The notes beneath the pieces were generated by a model. That model did no database searches and had not been told where the DNA came from. It saw only the letters and a program-made list of their open reading frames with translations. 34,399 nt of DNA from positions 1 to 34,399 of the forward strand of contig NZ_JAELUG010000078.1 in the NCBI RefSeq assembly GCF_016429255.1, written 5' to 3'. Position numbers and translations under genes: made by a program. How positions within the stretch are numbered: the stretch's first letter is position 1; every line of letters starts with the position of its first letter. The DNA comes from Rhizobium sp. ASV8 (GTDB lineage Bacteria; Pseudomonadota; Alphaproteobacteria; Rhizobiales; Rhizobiaceae). Shown one piece after another: positions 24,075 through 33,025 of this stretch.

Positions 24075-25262
24075 TCAAGAACGAGCACGTCTTATCTCGC
24101 GTTTGCTGGCACTCAGTCGCCAACCGATGCTTGCCGCGATGGCGAGCTCGATCAGCGCTGCAGCGAGCATGATGGAAAGAAAGACGTTCCGGCCGAAATG
24201 GACAAGCACCCAGCCGCCAACGGCAGGAAAACCGAAGACGCCCACGAAATAGGACATCGCGAACCAGGTCAGCGCCGCATGGCGGTAGCGGAGTTCGGTG
24301 TCGTTGACGGCCCAGGTCTGGATGACCGTATAGACGAGACCGTAGCCGATGCCGGTGAGGATCGCCGAGAGGATCTGGAAGGCCGGATGGATGCCTATAC
24401 CGAACATTGCGGCGACACCCAGGCACATCGAGGTCAAGAGAGCGCAGGCAAGCTGCGCCTGCGGCAGCGTTGCCAAAAGGCGGGCAAGCACCAGTCGGGC
24501 GGCAACGACTGTAACCGCATAAACGGCGAAGAAGGTCGAGGCGGTGGCGGTGGTGCCTTCGACCAGCGAGGACTGGAAGGTCAGCAACCCGGAGAAAACG
24601 CAGGCGCCGAGCGCGACCATCACGATCGGGCGGATCGAGGCGCTGCGGGCGATCACGCCGATATCGCGTACCCAGACGCGAAGTGTGGCCGTTCGCGGCG
24701 CGCCCGGCGCCATCGAGCCGAAGATCCAGAGCAGGACGGAAGCGGCAAGGCATGCGGCGCCCACCAGCATGAAGGTGGTCTCGACCGCAAGTCCCGCCTG
24801 CGTCAGTACAAGATTGAGGATGACAGGGCCACCGCCGATACCCGCCATCTGGAAGGCGCCAAAGCGGGTGAACCAGAAGCCGCGATCGGCGTCGGTAACC
24901 CGCTCGGAAAGCGCCATCGGCGCGCCGATATAAAACATACCCCAGCCGAGCCCGATCAGAAAGCCCGAGACGAGCGGTAAGCCGAAGCCGCTGCCCCCAG
25001 CTAAGGCAAGCAGGAGAAACCCGAGCGCCACGGCAGCAGTGGCAATAGCACTCATGCGCGCCGCATCGACCCGCCCCGAAAGCCAGCCGACCAGTGGCAC
25101 ACCGGTAAATGTTCCCACCATGGCAGCGCCGAGCGTCAGTCCTGTATCGACATCGCTGCCACCATGGGCGCGGTAGTAGGCCGAGAACAGAAAGGTAGCG
25201 CCATAACCTGCCGCAGCAAGCATGGTGCCTGTGAAGAGGAAGGGGGCAGCAGACTGGCGCAT
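24075..25262 (-). CDS. MFS transporter
   Basis: A 395-residue major facilitator protein with about 12 hydrophobic segments, starting MRQSAAPFLFTGTMLAAAGYG. The frame remains open far upstream (to 25913), but that part overlaps the divergent regulator and has no sense as protein. The loop after helix 2 reads GWLSGRVDAARM, a motif A variant, and the second half starts with SIRPIVMVALGACVFSGLL. It resembles small-molecule efflux/uptake transporters of unknown substrate. It is divergent from a MocR-type regulator, which is usually the regulator of such a neighbour. Ribosome signal is weak (GGAAAT). Confidence 0.82.
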   Translation of the reverse strand: MRQSAAPFLFTGTMLAAAGYGATFLFSAYYRAHGGSDVDTGLTLGAAMVGTFTGVPLVGWLSGRVDAARMSAIATAAVALGFLLLALAGGSGFGLPLVSGFLIGLGWGMFYIGAPMALSERVTDADRGFWFTRFGAFQMAGIGGGPVILNLVLTQAGLAVETTFMLVGAACLAASVLLWIFGSMAPGAPRTATLRVWVRDIGVIARSASIRPIVMVALGACVFSGLLTFQSSLVEGTTATASTFFAVYAVTVVAARLVLARLLATLPQAQLACALLTSMCLGVAAMFGIGIHPAFQILSAILTGIGYGLVYTVIQTWAVNDTELRYRHAALTWFAMSYFVGVFGFPAVGGWVLVHFGRNVFLSIMLAAALIELAIAASIGWRLSASKREIRRARS

Positions 25263-25285
25263 GGGAATTTCCGAGCAGCGGTTGA

Positions 25286-25356
25286 AAGTGGCTTGATAAA
25301 AGCTAATAGTGGATAGAATATCCAGAGCCACTTCGAGTCTACGATGCAAGCCACTT
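25286..25356. promoter_or_regulatory. Repeated GTGGCTT/AAGCCAC motifs between transporter and MocR gene
   Basis: AAGTGGCTTG at 25286-25295 is the exact reverse complement of CAAGCCACTT at 25347-25356, and AGCCACTT recurs at 25326-25333. The last copy starts 3 bases after the first base of the MocR ATG. Regulators of this family bind repeated short sites between themselves and the divergent target, so these are candidate operators. Confidence 0.5.
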
Positions 25357-26882
25357 CGCCCAGCCAGATCGGCGCACGAACTCTCCGTCGCGAAAGTGCG
25401 GCGGCCGGTTTCCTGCCTGAGATCGATGCGTCCTCGTCTGTCCCCGCAGTGCGTCAGCTCTATCTGCAGCTGCGCGACGGCATCGTCGCGGGGACATTGC
25501 AGCCAGACCACCGACTGCCCTCGACCCGAACGGCATCCGTCGAATGGTCGCTGTCGCGCGGGCTGATTGCCGAGGCCTATGAGATGCTGATCGCCGAAGG
25601 CTACGCTAAGGGGCGGCATGGCTCCGGCACCTATGTCGCCTCCGGTCTGCCGCCGATGCCAATCGGAAGCGGCGGCAGGCCGGAGGCTGCTGACCACAGC
25701 GCGAGACGCGGCATTTCCACAGCGGCGCGGCTGGCGATGCGCACGGACATTTTGCCGCCAGCCCAGGTCGCCTTTGCCACCGGCCGCGTGATCCATGACG
25801 AGCGCACCGCCGGGCTCTTGAAGCGGCTCGCCCACCGCCATATCGACTACGCCAGCGACCGCTACCGCGATCCGCAGGGCGAGCTTCCGTTGCGCCAGGC
25901 CGTGTCGGCCCATCTTGCCGCCTCGCGCGGCGTGCGCTGCGATCCCGCTCAGATCTTCATCACATCAGGCACCCAACAGGCGCTGGATTTCGCCATCCGA
26001 GTGCTCGTCTCGCCCGGCGACAGCGTGATGATCGAAGATCCTTGCTATCCCCCGGCCCGGCTCGCATTCCTCTTGAACGGCGCCGAGATCGCCGGTCTGC
26101 CTGTCGACGGCGAGGGGCTGATCACCGACCGGCTGTCTCTCCATGACGGCCCGGCGCCGGCGGCGATCTACGTCACGCCGTCGCATCAATATCCTTCGGG
26201 CTCGGCCCTGCCGCTGGCGCGCCGGCTGGAGCTGCTCGCATTCGCACAGGCCCGCGGCAGTTGGATCATCGAGGACGACTACGATAGTGAATTCCGCTAT
26301 GACGGCCATCCGATCGCCTCGCTGCAGGGCCTCGATGCGACGCGGCGGGTCATCTATGCCGGCACCTTCAGCAAGGCGCTGCTACCGAGCTTCCGCGTCG
26401 GCTATCTGATCGTTCCCGATGATCTCGTTGCTGCCTTCCGCGCAGTCCGCCCCATCATTGACCGCTTCCCGGCACCACTTCACCAACTCGTCGTCGCCGA
26501 TTTTCTCAACGAGGGCTATTTCCCGGCCCATCTGCGCCGCCTGCGGGAGAGCCACCGCGCCGCCCGCGACAATCTCGCCTTGCTTTTGAAGGAGCGGCTC
26601 TCCGCCCACCTGATCGCCCCGGTGCCCGAACAGGGCATTCATTTCACCGTCAAAAGCACCGGCACGTGGACGGATGACCAGGCGCTGGCCGAGGCTGCGC
26701 TGAAGGGCGGTGTCGTCGTCATTCCGGTCTCGCCCATGCATGTCTCCGCTTCGCCGGAACCACGGCTGCTTTTGGGTTTCTCGGGGCTGACGGCTGCGGA
26801 GGCGGATATGGCGACGGGGCGGCTGGCAAACGTTTTGGAGCATGCCCGGTTCACTCGGCGTCACATCGGTGCGGCAACCTAG
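25344..26882 (+). CDS. MocR/PdxR-family regulator (GntR HTH fused to aminotransferase fold)
   Basis: A 512-residue fusion. Residues about 33-100 are a GntR winged helix (VRQLYLQLRDGIVAGTLQPDHRLPSTRTASVEWSLSRGLIAEAYEMLIAEGY, GSGTYVA). Residues about 140-500 are a type I aminotransferase-like domain with TSGTQQALDFAIRVL, TPSHQYPSG, EDDYDSEFRYDG and the PLP-binding lysine K344 in GTFSKALLPSFRVGY. In this family the PLP domain is a sensor, binding PLP or an amino acid, and not normally an enzyme. Targets include PdxST, GABA genes and transporters. None of these pathway genes is adjacent; the divergent MFS gene is the probable target. The start codon lies inside a candidate operator. Confidence 0.9.
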   Translation: MQATSPSQIGARTLRRESAAAGFLPEIDASSSVPAVRQLYLQLRDGIVAGTLQPDHRLPSTRTASVEWSLSRGLIAEAYEMLIAEGYAKGRHGSGTYVASGLPPMPIGSGGRPEAADHSARRGISTAARLAMRTDILPPAQVAFATGRVIHDERTAGLLKRLAHRHIDYASDRYRDPQGELPLRQAVSAHLAASRGVRCDPAQIFITSGTQQALDFAIRVLVSPGDSVMIEDPCYPPARLAFLLNGAEIAGLPVDGEGLITDRLSLHDGPAPAAIYVTPSHQYPSGSALPLARRLELLAFAQARGSWIIEDDYDSEFRYDGHPIASLQGLDATRRVIYAGTFSKALLPSFRVGYLIVPDDLVAAFRAVRPIIDRFPAPLHQLVVADFLNEGYFPAHLRRLRESHRAARDNLALLLKERLSAHLIAPVPEQGIHFTVKSTGTWTDDQALAEAALKGGVVVIPVSPMHVSASPEPRLLLGFSGLTAAEADMATGRLANVLEHARFTRRHIGAAT

Positions 26883-27458
26883 CATGCATATTCTGTGGGC
26901 CGCGGCGGCCTGATGACCTCACCGAAAGCTATTTCGAACGCTGAGGAAAAGGCCGCGGAACTGTTCAGATCCCAACTCATTGCAATTCCGTATTCGAGAC
27001 GAGGTGATCGCCTTACCGAAATTGCCGATTGCCCAGGAACGGTTATCCCTGCAATAGCAAACGTTTGCGCTTGAAACTTCTCCACATTCCGACGAGCCAA
27101 AACCGGGTTTGCCGGCGAGGCACATTCTCGCACGAAATCGAAAAAGAACGGCCACGTAGTCTCGTGTCAGCAGCGTGACGTCAATCGGCCACCCGACCCC
27201 GTCCTATAGATGACGGCAGTCGCGTTCTACCGAGGTACCTACAGGGTCCGATGGCGACAATCAAGCGTAAGTTCGCAGCCCCCTCGGCTCAAGAGGCGAC
27301 ATACAGGACATGCGCGCCCATCCCGTGCGTCCTCCGATGGTTTCACGAGGTCCAAATGATTAACTTGGAAGCCGCCCGTTGAATTGGGCTGCCCCTCGCA
27401 CCATGTTTGTCCGAACTTCGCTGTGGCCCGGATCGGTCGCTCAACAGGAAGATAGATT
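26883..27458. other. Gap before radical SAM gene
   Basis: About 576 bases. Reverse frames near 26879-27155 and a 43-codon forward frame (27251-27382) are open but lack family resemblance. The final 100 bases should hold the promoter of the radical SAM gene. No structure was recognised. Confidence 0.4.
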
Positions 27459-29240
27459 TTGCCACATGTTCGGCAGGCCTTAAATCGGCGTTTTCAGCTG
27501 ATTATGATCAAGCCATCGCACTACGATGATGATGGATATGTGATCCGCTGGTGGCGAGCCATGATCCCATCAAACTCGCTGGCGGCAATCTACGGCATCG
27601 CGAGTGATTGCGTTGAACGTCAGGTGCTCGGGCCAGATGTCGACATCGACATCACCGTGATTGACGAAACCAATACGCGGGTCAATATTCCGGCGCTCGT
27701 CGACAAGCTTCGCCGGAACGATAATTTCGGCATGGTTGCCCTTGTCGGCGTTCAATCCAATCAATATCCGCGTGCACTCGACATCGCAAAGCCGTTCCGC
27801 GACGCCCAGATCCAGGTTTCCATCGGTGGATTTCATGTCTCGGGTTGTCTGTCGATGTTGGACGGTCAAGCTGTGGGGCTTGAGGCCTGCCGTGACATGG
27901 AGATTTCCATCTTTGCCGGCGAACTGGAAGGTCGGCTCGATCGCCTGCTGCAGGATGCTGCCTTCGGCCGATTGCAGCCCCTTTATAATTTCATGAATGA
28001 CTTGCCGGGCATTGGCGGCACGCCGGTTCCGTTTCTGCCGAAAGACGATATCCACGGCACCCTTGGTCTCAGCACGAGCTTCGACGCGGGACGCGGCTGT
28101 CCCTATCAGTGCTCCTTCTGCACCATCATCAACGTCCAGGGACGTAAGTCCCGTTTCCGTTCCGCGGACGATGTCGAGAAGTTGGTGCGGATGAACTGGG
28201 CGCAGGGCATCCACAAATTCTTCATCACGGACGATAATTTCGCGCGCAACAAGGATTGGGAAGCGATCTTCGATCGCCTGATCGAGCTTAAGGAAAGGGA
28301 TGGGATCCCGCTCGGCCTGATGATCCAGGTCGACACGCTATGCCACAAGATCCCCAATTTCATCGAAAAGTCCAAGCGTGCCGGCGTGACCCGCGTTTTC
28401 ATCGGGCTCGAGAATGTCAATCCGGATAACCTTGCAGCCGCCAAAAAGAACCAGAACAAGATCACCGAATACCGTAGGATGCTGCTTGCCTGGAAGGCGC
28501 AAGGCATCATGACGCTGGCCGGCTATATTCTCGGCTTCCCTGCGGATACGCCGGAGTCGATCCGGCGTGATATCGCCATCATTCAGGAAGAGCTGCCGCT
28601 CGACGTCATCGAGTTTTTCATTCTGACGCCGCTGCCCGGATCCGAGGATCATCAGACGCTGTGGAAGACGGGCGTCGCGATGGATCCCGACCTCAATATT
28701 TACGATGTCGAACACGTCTGCACCGCTCATCCGAAAATGAGCAAACAGGAATGGGAAAATATCTACCACGAAGCGTGGTCGCTCTATTATTCGCCGAAAC
28801 ATGTGAAAACGCTGCTACGCAGAGCGATTGCGACCGGCGTGCCGCTGGCGAGCCTCGTCAAGGTGTTGGTCTCATTTGCCACCACCGTTCCGTTGGAAAA
28901 TGTTCATCCGCTACAAAGCGGTCTGCTGAGGTTGAAACATCCCTCCGAACGGCGCCCGGCCCTGCCACGCGAACATCCCGCCCTTTTCTGGCCTCGCTTC
29001 GCCTGGGAGACCTTCGCCAAGCATGTAAGCTTGGCGGGTACTATCGTGAGGTTGGCGGCATCTGCATATTTTCTCGCAAGAGATCCCGATGCGAAGGCGT
29101 ATATGGATAAGGCGCTGACCCCTGTCGCTAACGATGACGATGAAAAGCTCGACCTCTTCACGAAGACGGACGGGGGCATCGCTGCGGTCAACCACATCAA
29201 GAAGATTGCCAAGCTCACCCGCGCCAACTCGGCTGCCTGA
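27459..29240 (+). CDS. B12-binding domain radical SAM protein
   Basis: A 593-residue protein. The N-terminal part (about 15-180, RRFQLIMIKPSHYDDDGYVIRWW, VALVGVQSNQYPRALDIAKPFRDAQIQVSIGGFHVSG) is a Rossmann-like cobalamin-binding domain. The radical SAM core follows with C214-x3-C218-x2-C221 (CPYQCSFC) for the 4Fe-4S cluster, then FFITDDNFARNKDW, TRVFIGLENVNP and LAGYILGFPADTPESI. The C-terminal 150 residues match no domain I know. Such enzymes use cobalamin and SAM, often for methylation or rearrangement of unactivated carbons; the substrate is unknown. TTG 27459 is preferred as start since AGGAAG lies 7 bases upstream and the family begins before the first ATG (27504). It appears to be a single-gene unit. 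Confidence 0.87.
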   Translation: MPHVRQALNRRFQLIMIKPSHYDDDGYVIRWWRAMIPSNSLAAIYGIASDCVERQVLGPDVDIDITVIDETNTRVNIPALVDKLRRNDNFGMVALVGVQSNQYPRALDIAKPFRDAQIQVSIGGFHVSGCLSMLDGQAVGLEACRDMEISIFAGELEGRLDRLLQDAAFGRLQPLYNFMNDLPGIGGTPVPFLPKDDIHGTLGLSTSFDAGRGCPYQCSFCTIINVQGRKSRFRSADDVEKLVRMNWAQGIHKFFITDDNFARNKDWEAIFDRLIELKERDGIPLGLMIQVDTLCHKIPNFIEKSKRAGVTRVFIGLENVNPDNLAAAKKNQNKITEYRRMLLAWKAQGIMTLAGYILGFPADTPESIRRDIAIIQEELPLDVIEFFILTPLPGSEDHQTLWKTGVAMDPDLNIYDVEHVCTAHPKMSKQEWENIYHEAWSLYYSPKHVKTLLRRAIATGVPLASLVKVLVSFATTVPLENVHPLQSGLLRLKHPSERRPALPREHPALFWPRFAWETFAKHVSLAGTIVRLAASAYFLARDPDAKAYMDKALTPVANDDDEKLDLFTKTDGGIAAVNHIKKIAKLTRANSAA

Positions 29241-29244
29241 TCGA

Positions 29245-29261
29245 GCATTCAGCAGGAATGC
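29245..29261 (+). terminator. Short hairpin after radical SAM gene
   Basis: GCATTC-AGCAG-GAATGC forms a 6-base stem with a 5-base loop, 5 bases past the stop. No T-tract follows, so this is a weak terminator candidate. Confidence 0.3.
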
Positions 29262-29318
29262 GGCCGGTCGGATATGTGACTCGCGAGGCAATCTACCACC
29301 GGGTCTCATCTGACCATT

Positions 29319-29480
29319 ATGTGCCCCCGGATTGACGCTCTCCGCAAGGAGGCAGCCAGACACCTTAAAGGCGAAATTTGCAGAGATCCCGATCGTCGCG
29401 AATTGCTACTCGCACAAATCACGGCCGCGGAAGCAGAGAGAGGTGCTTTGATCGCACCTGAGACGACGGAACCGCAGTAA
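29319..29480 (+). CDS. Small helical hypothetical protein
   Basis: A 53-residue frame starting MCPRIDALRKEAARHLKGEICRDPDR and continuing RELLLAQITAAEAERGAL to TEPQ. The alternation of charged and hydrophobic residues suggests two amphipathic helices with a turn at DPDRR. No good ribosome site is visible before the ATG, and no family is recognised. The composition is more protein-like than the flanks. Its 54 codons are easily missed by automatic callers. Confidence 0.35.
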   Translation: MCPRIDALRKEAARHLKGEICRDPDRRELLLAQITAAEAERGALIAPETTEPQ

Positions 29481-29659
29481 GAGCGACTGCGCTTTTGGGA
29501 ATGACCGCAGGGTGCTCCACCACAGCGGAGAGAGCATGATTTGGTCCCAACGGTGGCCTATCGGGCGCGAAAAGCCTTAAACTTGCGCAAATCGAATCAA
29601 TCTCATCGCCCCGCTGGCTCGGCTTTTGCGTCGGACATGGTGACGCGGAAGGACGGCAT

Positions 29660-30511
29660 ATGGAAATATTGTGGCTGTTCATTGCCGCCTTCGGTGCAAG
29701 TGCGCTTGGTGGGGTGCTCGGTATGGCCAGCGGCATCTTCATCGTGCCCATTCTTACCTTATTTTTCGGAGTAAACATTCACACCGCTATCGGAGCGAGC
29801 ATCGTTTCGGTGATCGCCTGTTCGTGTGGCAGCGCGGCTCCTTTCCTAAAGGGTCGCCTGACCAATATCCGGCTTGCCATAGTCCTTGAAACGGCGACAA
29901 CCCTTGGGGCGGTGACCGGGGTGTTTCTTATCGGGATCGTGGCCACCTCGTTTCTCTACGGTCTCTTTGCGGCGATCCTGGTGCTCTCCGCAAGGCAAAT
30001 GCTCGCCCGGCGGCACGAGACGCGCGATGCGCGCACCCCTGACGTGCGGGGCTGGGCGACGGTTCTGCGATTGCATTCGAGCTTCCCGGACAAGGCGACA
30101 GGAGAGGCCATCCCCTACGAAGTTGGGCGGGTCCCGCTGGCATTGATGCTGATGTATGGGGCTGGGCTGGTCTCGGCGCTTTTGGGGATAGGCTCCGGCG
30201 TCCTGAAGATCCCCGCGATGGATACGGCGCTACGGCTTCCCATCAAGGTTTCATCCGCCACGTCGAACTTCATGATCGGAGTGACGGCCTCGGCAAGCGC
30301 CGCGGCCTATTTCATGCGTGGCGACATCGATATCGGAATTGCCGGACCCATCGCGCTTGGCTCCGTTGTGGGCGCGCTCGTCGGCGCACGCCTGCTGATG
30401 TGGCTTCCGGCCGAGAAGCTACGCGTGTTTTTCGTGGTTATTCTGGTTCTGTTGGCAGTTCAGATGTGCTTGAGCGCCTTCGGCATTCATCTTCCGGGAG
30501 CTTCAGCATGA
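29660..30511 (+). CDS. TauE/SafE-family permease (DUF81)
   Basis: A 283-residue membrane protein with about eight helices in two halves. The first half begins FGASALGGVLGMASGIFIVPILTLFFGVNIHTAIGASIVSVIACS, the second LVSALLGIGSGVLKIPAMDTALRLPIKVSSATSNFMIGVTASASAAAYF. The paired GGxxGxGxGxxxxP-like motifs are typical of TauE/SafE, which export sulfite, sulfonates or other small organic acids. The stop overlaps the next start (ATGA), and the partner encoded there (DUF1634) is a well-known companion. Start at ATG 29660 follows a weak GGAAGGA. The substrate cannot be told from sequence. Confidence 0.88.
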   Translation: MEILWLFIAAFGASALGGVLGMASGIFIVPILTLFFGVNIHTAIGASIVSVIACSCGSAAPFLKGRLTNIRLAIVLETATTLGAVTGVFLIGIVATSFLYGLFAAILVLSARQMLARRHETRDARTPDVRGWATVLRLHSSFPDKATGEAIPYEVGRVPLALMLMYGAGLVSALLGIGSGVLKIPAMDTALRLPIKVSSATSNFMIGVTASASAAAYFMRGDIDIGIAGPIALGSVVGALVGARLLMWLPAEKLRVFFVVILVLLAVQMCLSAFGIHLPGASA

Positions 30512-30822
30512 TCCCCTCAGCCAATAGTGTTGCGCGTCGAGAGCAGATCATCGCAGCCCTACTGTGGTACGGCACCTGGTTCGCGTCCACACTGATTGCC
30601 GCCGGCATGCTCCTGGGCGCCGTTCCACTGCCACCCTCGCTCCTGCTGCCGCTCACCGGCCACGATCTGGTGAAGCTGGGGGTCGCCGTCTTCATTCTCC
30701 TGCCCATTACTCGCGTCGGGCTGATGCTGGCGATTTTCCTGCGCGAGCGAGACTGGATCTATGCGATGATTGCCGCCCTGGTTCTGGCGATCATCGCGAT
30801 CGGGGTTATCGTCGAGATCTGA
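30508..30822 (+). CDS. DUF1634 small membrane protein
   Basis: A 104-residue protein with three membrane helices: LLWYGTWFASTLIAAGMLLG, VKLGVAVFILLPITRVGLMLAIFL and WIYAMIAALVLAIIAIGVIVEI. This layout and the gene order with TauE/SafE are typical of DUF1634. Its ATG overlaps the permease stop by 4 bases, so the two are translated together and probably form one transport unit in the inner membrane. Its function is unknown, perhaps a subunit or stabiliser of the permease (inference). Confidence 0.85.
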   Translation: MIPSANSVARREQIIAALLWYGTWFASTLIAAGMLLGAVPLPPSLLLPLTGHDLVKLGVAVFILLPITRVGLMLAIFLRERDWIYAMIAALVLAIIAIGVIVEI

Positions 30823-30910
30823 CGGCCTCGCGGTCGATCGCAATCGCGCCATCAAGCCAAACATCGCTAAGCGAAGACATGGCATCCCGTCACCGGTCTG
30901 TGGAAGACAT

Positions 30911-31705
30911 TCAGACCGCTCGAACCTGGGCAAGCCGCCTCACCGCGTAGTCGTCCTTCCAGCAGACGGCAGCCTCCCATGCGGCGGAGGCTTGTTCGGC
31001 GATATCATAGGTGACGTCGTCAAGGCCGGCCGCGTTGTCGGGCAGCACCAGGTCAAGGTCGGGGACGTCAACATGCGACTCGTCCCAGTCGATCAAGGCG
31101 ACGTGATCTGCCGTCATACGGATATTGTGAGGGTTGCTGGGGTTTCCGTGAACGACACATGTCTGACGCCCAATGAGCCGCGCCCACGCCGCTCGGCATC
31201 GACGAACGCCCTCAGGCGGCATTGCCGCAAGGTTGACCCTCGTTCCGCTGTCGGCATGCAGAAAGTCGGTCGATGACCGCCAGCCCGGGCGTTGCGGCCA
31301 GCCCTGCGTCAACCGATGCAGTTCACGGAGCGTATCGGCAACGCGACGCCAATCCGCCGCCGTCTCCGGCGAGCCGCCCTCCATATATTTCATCACCACC
31401 AGGCCGTCCGCAAAGAGCCGCCCGTCAGTCGTCGGGATCGGTACCGGAACGGTCATACCTTCATGGTCGAGGTATTGGAGCAGCTTCGTCTCCCATGCGA
31501 GATCAGCATCGCTCCTTTGGCCCAGACGACCAACGGCAACCTGCCCTCGGACGCGCACGCTCCAAACGTCGTTGGCAACTCCGCCAGCGAGTGGTTCGAT
31601 GCGGACCGCACCTTCATCCCATTGCCTCAGTGCTTCCCATCCCATCGGCGATACCCTGCCTCGCGATTGTTCGTGAACGACCTTGCCTGCAGGCGCGGAC
31701 GACAT
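30911..31705 (-). CDS. Aminoglycoside phosphotransferase-fold protein
   Basis: A 264-residue protein with the APH kinase-like fold. Recognisable parts: LAGGVANDVWSVRV (nucleotide loop), LVVMKYMEGG (hinge), CVVHGNPSNPHNIRM (catalytic loop) and VALIDWDESHVDVPDLDLVLP (metal-binding DWD). In the catalytic loop the usual HGD is HGN, so the normal catalytic Asp is replaced by Asn; some related subfamilies also show this. It may act weakly, act on another substrate or only bind ATP. The start is uncertain (ATG 31705 or 31645, frame open to 31741). Antibiotic resistance should not be assumed. It stands alone, convergent with the TauE pair. Confidence 0.78.
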   Translation of the reverse strand: MSSAPAGKVVHEQSRGRVSPMGWEALRQWDEGAVRIEPLAGGVANDVWSVRVRGQVAVGRLGQRSDADLAWETKLLQYLDHEGMTVPVPIPTTDGRLFADGLVVMKYMEGGSPETAADWRRVADTLRELHRLTQGWPQRPGWRSSTDFLHADSGTRVNLAAMPPEGVRRCRAAWARLIGRQTCVVHGNPSNPHNIRMTADHVALIDWDESHVDVPDLDLVLPDNAAGLDDVTYDIAEQASAAWEAAVCWKDDYAVRRLAQVRAV

Positions 31706-32020
31706 CAACCGCCGGAATTTTGCAACCTGCACAAAATGCAACCGGAAAAGCCTGCGCGCTCCAGTCGGCCCGTCTTCGAATTCGTTGCCGCCAGCACTTC
31801 AAGGCAAGCCGAAATCGCCGGCACCCTCATTTGACGGTTGGCGGTTATGCCCCTATGACGTCATCAGATTCGTTCTGCAGTTGTGGCCGCATCGATCATG
31901 CGAAACCGCAAGCAGGCTGATGACAAACCCGCGTCGACCGGCAAGCCAAGTCCCATCGAGCTGCCGCCCGAGGGGCCCATTGGCCCGGATGACACGAACA
32001 AAAATGGACCGCTCCGCATC

Positions 32021-32932
32021 ATGCGCCTTCCTATTCTTGCTACCGCCATTTTGATTGCACTTGCCCCCGCTCTGGCCGATGCAGCTCCGACCGATCCATC
32101 CAAACCAAGGTGTACTGCCCTGCTTGACGAATACGGAGTCAAGCTTGGCGACGATGCCCAAATACAGGATCGCCCCAATGGCTGCGTGATGACTGACGGC
32201 GCGATCGAAACATCAAGCTATCAGACCTGGGTATTCAAGAGGGCCGAGATCGAGGCGGATAATTTCGCCGGGATCAAGAAGGACATGTCCACAGTCCCGA
32301 CTTGGGGTCGGCTGGCCGTCGAAGGCCTTACCTGGCGGTTTCACACGTCAAGCCCGGTGACAAATTACATCACCAAGCTTCAGCAATGGCCGATGGACGT
32401 CACGGCCTCCTATCATTGGTTTCCGGCCGACGGACGCTTCGAGGTAGAAAACATTCAAGTTACCAGCGTGCGGACCGGGCTCATCTCGGTGTCCGCCGAT
32501 CTGGTGACGGACAAGGACACGACGCCGCAGGCGCTGCTGGCCTCAGGTCACGTCGGATTATCGCGGCTTCGGCTGAGGCTCGACAATCAAGGCCTGTTCG
32601 AAGCGCTGGTCGGGCCGATGGCAAGCGCCTCATTGCTCTATTTTAGCAAACCGGGCGACGACCAGCCCGAAATAGAGCCGCAGGTGGAAGGCGCCAAGAC
32701 GAAAGCCATAGCCTCGCTGACGGCCACGCCGGACGCGCAGATTGATCGGGAGTCGCGTCAGGCCCTCATTCGCCTCATCGAGGACATCCCGCACCCGACT
32801 GGATTCTTTTCCATTGAGATTGAATTCGCCAAACCTATCATGGTCTCGGATTTGAGCCTTGGCATCGATGAAGCGGCCATAGTCAAGATGATCGGCACAG
32901 CAAAGATCAAGGCACGCTATACCGCGCGCTAA
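32021..32932 (+). CDS. Secreted protein of unknown function
   Basis: A 303-residue protein starting MRLPILATAILIALAPALADAAP, a clear Sec signal peptide with probable cleavage after ADA (about residue 21). The frame is open upstream to 31883, but that start would place the signal peptide inside the protein. The mature part has two cysteines close to its start (PRCTALLDEYG and PNGCVMTD), likely a disulfide, then beta-rich sequence (WGRLAVEGLTWRFHT, FEVENIQVTSVRTGLISVSADL). No domain is recognised. The periplasm is the probable location. No partner gene is evident; the ribosome site is weak. Confidence 0.65.
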   Translation: MRLPILATAILIALAPALADAAPTDPSKPRCTALLDEYGVKLGDDAQIQDRPNGCVMTDGAIETSSYQTWVFKRAEIEADNFAGIKKDMSTVPTWGRLAVEGLTWRFHTSSPVTNYITKLQQWPMDVTASYHWFPADGRFEVENIQVTSVRTGLISVSADLVTDKDTTPQALLASGHVGLSRLRLRLDNQGLFEALVGPMASASLLYFSKPGDDQPEIEPQVEGAKTKAIASLTATPDAQIDRESRQALIRLIEDIPHPTGFFSIEIEFAKPIMVSDLSLGIDEAAIVKMIGTAKIKARYTAR

Positions 32933-33025
32933 GCCATGGGCTGCACGGTTGATCTGATCGTCAGGTCCGCCGTTGCCTCAAGGCAGCCGATCTATTGCGG
33001 CAGTCCATTCCAGAAGGATGCAAGA

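Noticed and set aside
23953..24753. 266-residue reverse frame overlapping the MFS gene
   Set aside because: Arg/Pro-rich, typical of an alternative frame of a high-GC gene, and overlapped by a clear transporter frame.
25263..25913. N-terminal extension of the MFS frame (217 extra residues)
   Set aside because: It runs antisense across the MocR gene and its promoter and has no transporter-like hydrophobic segments. The ATG at 25262 begins a normal first helix.
27251..27382. 43-codon forward frame beginning MATIKRKFAAPSAQ
   Set aside because: No clear ribosome site, odd Cys/Pro-rich middle and no partner; not distinguishable from chance.
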